Source: Singulisphaera sp. GP187
GTDB taxonomy: Bacteria; Pseudomonadota; Gammaproteobacteria; Burkholderiales; Burkholderiaceae_C
Reading direction: 5' to 3'
NCBI GenBank assembly: GCA_943327965.2
Contig: CALPYQ020000079.1
Location: 1-7,253, forward strand
Length of the DNA stretch: 7,253 nt
Shown here: positions 6,130 through 7,253 of the stretch, one piece after another
Numbering within the stretch: position 1 is the stretch's first letter
Layout: every line of letters begins with the position of its first letter
The notes under the pieces: model-generated
The model's input: the letters and a program-made list of their open reading frames with translations, nothing else
The model's database searches: none
What the model was told of the DNA's origin: nothing
Program-made: the position numbers and the translations under genes

Positions 6130-6689
6130 GAGCCAGCAATGCGCTGAACGCGACTCGGGTCAATGCCTACTGGCCAAAGTGCTGGATTGAATGTGCTGCC
6201 TGTGGCGTGCACAGGCACAAACAGTGCTTGTTGCACAGTTGAGCGACTGCCATAGCCTGGATGCGTGATGTCAAAGGTGATTTCGGTGGCGACGATGACT
6301 TTGTGAGGCGCATTGAGAGGGTCGCGAAACAGCCGGACGTTTGATTTGTCAATGTCAATTCCATCGGGAAGCGACAGGCGTTCTAAGGGCAATTTGAGGC
6401 ATTGCCATTGGCTACTGGGCAGGTGGGGCAGGCAATCTTGTGGGCTTGCGATTGACCAAAGCGTGCTGTCAGCCAAGGCGCCGAATTGAACATAAGTGCT
6501 TTCTGTGTAGGCCAACGCAGTCTCTAGCAATGCTTCGCTGGCTGACAGGGCCTGTGCGGCAAACATTTTATGTTGACTTCGAATGGTTTCAGACATGACA
6601 GATTTGAAACTCAACCAACCCCACAAGCTTGTCATCAACAGCAAAGTGCTGGTGGCTATGAGCGTGGCCATACCGGTTTGTGGGCTCAT
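6108..6689 (-). CDS. PilX-like type IV pilus minor pilin
   Basis: The product is a 193-residue protein with an N-terminal membrane anchor. QTGMATLIATSTLLLMTSLWGW (residues 4-25) resembles the PilX N-terminal pattern of Gln-x-Gly followed by a hydrophobic helix. The downstream SETIRSQHKMFAAQALSASEALLETA stretch (33-58) matches the position and flavour of the PilX helix ending in the usual AFQAAEAAL-type motif. No Glu sits at mature position +5, unlike canonical prepilins. The remainder looks beta-rich, with two cysteines at 86 and 97 and no domain I recognise. The ATG at 6689 shares one base with the upstream TGA stop; a TTG one codon earlier is possible. The position between PilW-like and PilV-like genes supports a minor-pilin role, but sequence identity to any named protein was not tested. 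Confidence 0.7.
   Translation of the reverse strand: MSPQTGMATLIATSTLLLMTSLWGWLSFKSVMSETIRSQHKMFAAQALSASEALLETALAYTESTYVQFGALADSTLWSIASPQDCLPHLPSSQWQCLKLPLERLSLPDGIDIDKSNVRLFRDPLNAPHKVIVATEITFDITHPGYGSRSTVQQALFVPVHATGSTFNPALWPVGIDPSRVQRIAGSWKNAGN
6112..6117 (-). promoter_or_regulatory. Candidate ribosome site for a TTG start of the PilV-like gene
   Basis: On the minus strand this reads AGGAAA, six bases before a TTG at 6105-6103. That start would give a 143-residue prepilin with a 12-residue leader before the cleavage glycine. The ATG at 6129 has no comparable site upstream. Confidence 0.4.
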
Positions 6690-7253
6690 CAATTGTTAGC
6701 ACCGCATGCAATGTCTGTAGAGCCCACATGCATGTTGTGATTGCGCAATCGAATCAAGCGTTGAACAGATTGAGGCGTCTTCTCAGTGCTAGATTGAAAG
6801 CGCATGGCAACAGCAACAACATGGCCCAGTGAGCCAGGGCTGTCATCACATTCAATGCGAAAATTGAGTTCTAAAATTTGCAGATTATTGGAATCATTCA
6901 TCGTGGTCCAGACCACAGGTTTGCAAGAAGTTTTGGTTTGTAGATCTTTGCCATTGCGCCGAAAGCCGCTGCACTCATTGTTGTTTTTAATGCCGTTGGC
7001 GTTTCTGTCCAGACTAAAAAGTATGTGTTGTTGACTGATTTCAAAGTCTTCGGGGAGACCGCAAAAATCAGAAGGACACTGACCAGAGTTGCCAGGACTG
7101 TTGTTGGGCATCGTTGCCTGAAAATTAGATCGTTTCAGATCATGGACCATGGTTTCCATCAAGGCTCTGGCATCTTGTTGCATGTGATTTCTCAGCACGA
7201 TATGCCGTTCGTTTTGCCATTGAAAATGGAGCCAAACAACGCCAGCGCTTAAC
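6689..7253 (-). CDS. PilW-like type IV minor prepilin, 5' end cut by window edge
   Basis: The frame is open from the stop at 6689 to the right edge, giving at least 187 residues and no N-terminus. The first visible residues (LSAGVVWLHFQWQNER) look like the end of a prepilin hydrophobic helix. They are followed by a long amphipathic helix, HMQQDARALMETMVHDLKRSNF, comparable to the LQENGRAALEAMARDLR-type segment of PilW proteins. The prepilin peptidase site should lie just outside the window. A GTG at 7198 could be mistaken for the start but would delete the membrane helix. The globular part holds six cysteines and a DRNANGIKNNNE loop resembling a calcium site. The C-terminus (RLIRLRNHNM, then a Cys near the end) is common in such pilins. 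PilX-like and PilV-like genes follow without a gap. Confidence 0.8.
   Translation of the reverse strand, partial: LSAGVVWLHFQWQNERHIVLRNHMQQDARALMETMVHDLKRSNFQATMPNNSPGNSGQCPSDFCGLPEDFEISQQHILFSLDRNANGIKNNNECSGFRRNGKDLQTKTSCKPVVWTTMNDSNNLQILELNFRIECDDSPGSLGHVVAVAMRFQSSTEKTPQSVQRLIRLRNHNMHVGSTDIACGANN

Overview
The window is a gene-dense, single-direction stretch of bacterial chromosome. All ten recognisable genes lie on the minus strand, so transcription runs from right to left. Gaps are at most a few tens of bases and several genes overlap. Protein sequences and gene order suggest a betaproteobacterium of the Burkholderiales, most like the freshwater Comamonadaceae (Limnohabitans/Rhodoferax-like). 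Base composition looks near 50% GC by eye. The taxon is an inference from remembered family sequences; no search was run. No rRNA, tRNA, CRISPR, insertion sequence or phage gene was seen.

In transcription order there are three blocks. Block 1 (about 7253-5674) encodes three small type IV pilus minor-prepilin-like proteins resembling PilW (5' end outside the window), PilX and PilV. Block 2 (about 5619-1631) is a riboflavin cluster: ribD (deaminase/reductase), ribE (riboflavin synthase alpha chain), a RibB protein with a degenerate GTP-cyclohydrolase-II-like tail (RibBX type) and ribH (lumazine synthase), followed by nusB (antitermination and rRNA transcription). Block 3 (about 1634-59) begins the Tol-Pal envelope operon: ybgC (hotdog thioesterase), tolQ and tolR. 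tolA is expected next but lies almost entirely beyond the left edge.

The rib enzymes cover most of the route to riboflavin. The first step, GTP cyclohydrolase II, seems to be missing here because the RibA-like tail of RibBX lacks the zinc cysteines and the usual catalytic signature. A separate ribA is therefore expected elsewhere in the genome. TolQ and TolR form the proton-driven inner-membrane motor of the Tol system. The pilin-like proteins probably prime or decorate type IV pili.

Three successive ATGA overlaps join ribH, nusB, ybgC and tolQ, suggesting translational coupling of cofactor synthesis, transcription antitermination and envelope maintenance. I see no FMN riboswitch, clear promoter or hairpin terminator in the short intergenic gaps. 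The window is mostly conserved housekeeping sequence and I do not see an undescribed system. The points worth a second look are the RibBX tail, a calcium-loop-like motif between cysteines in the PilW-like protein, and several start-codon questions.
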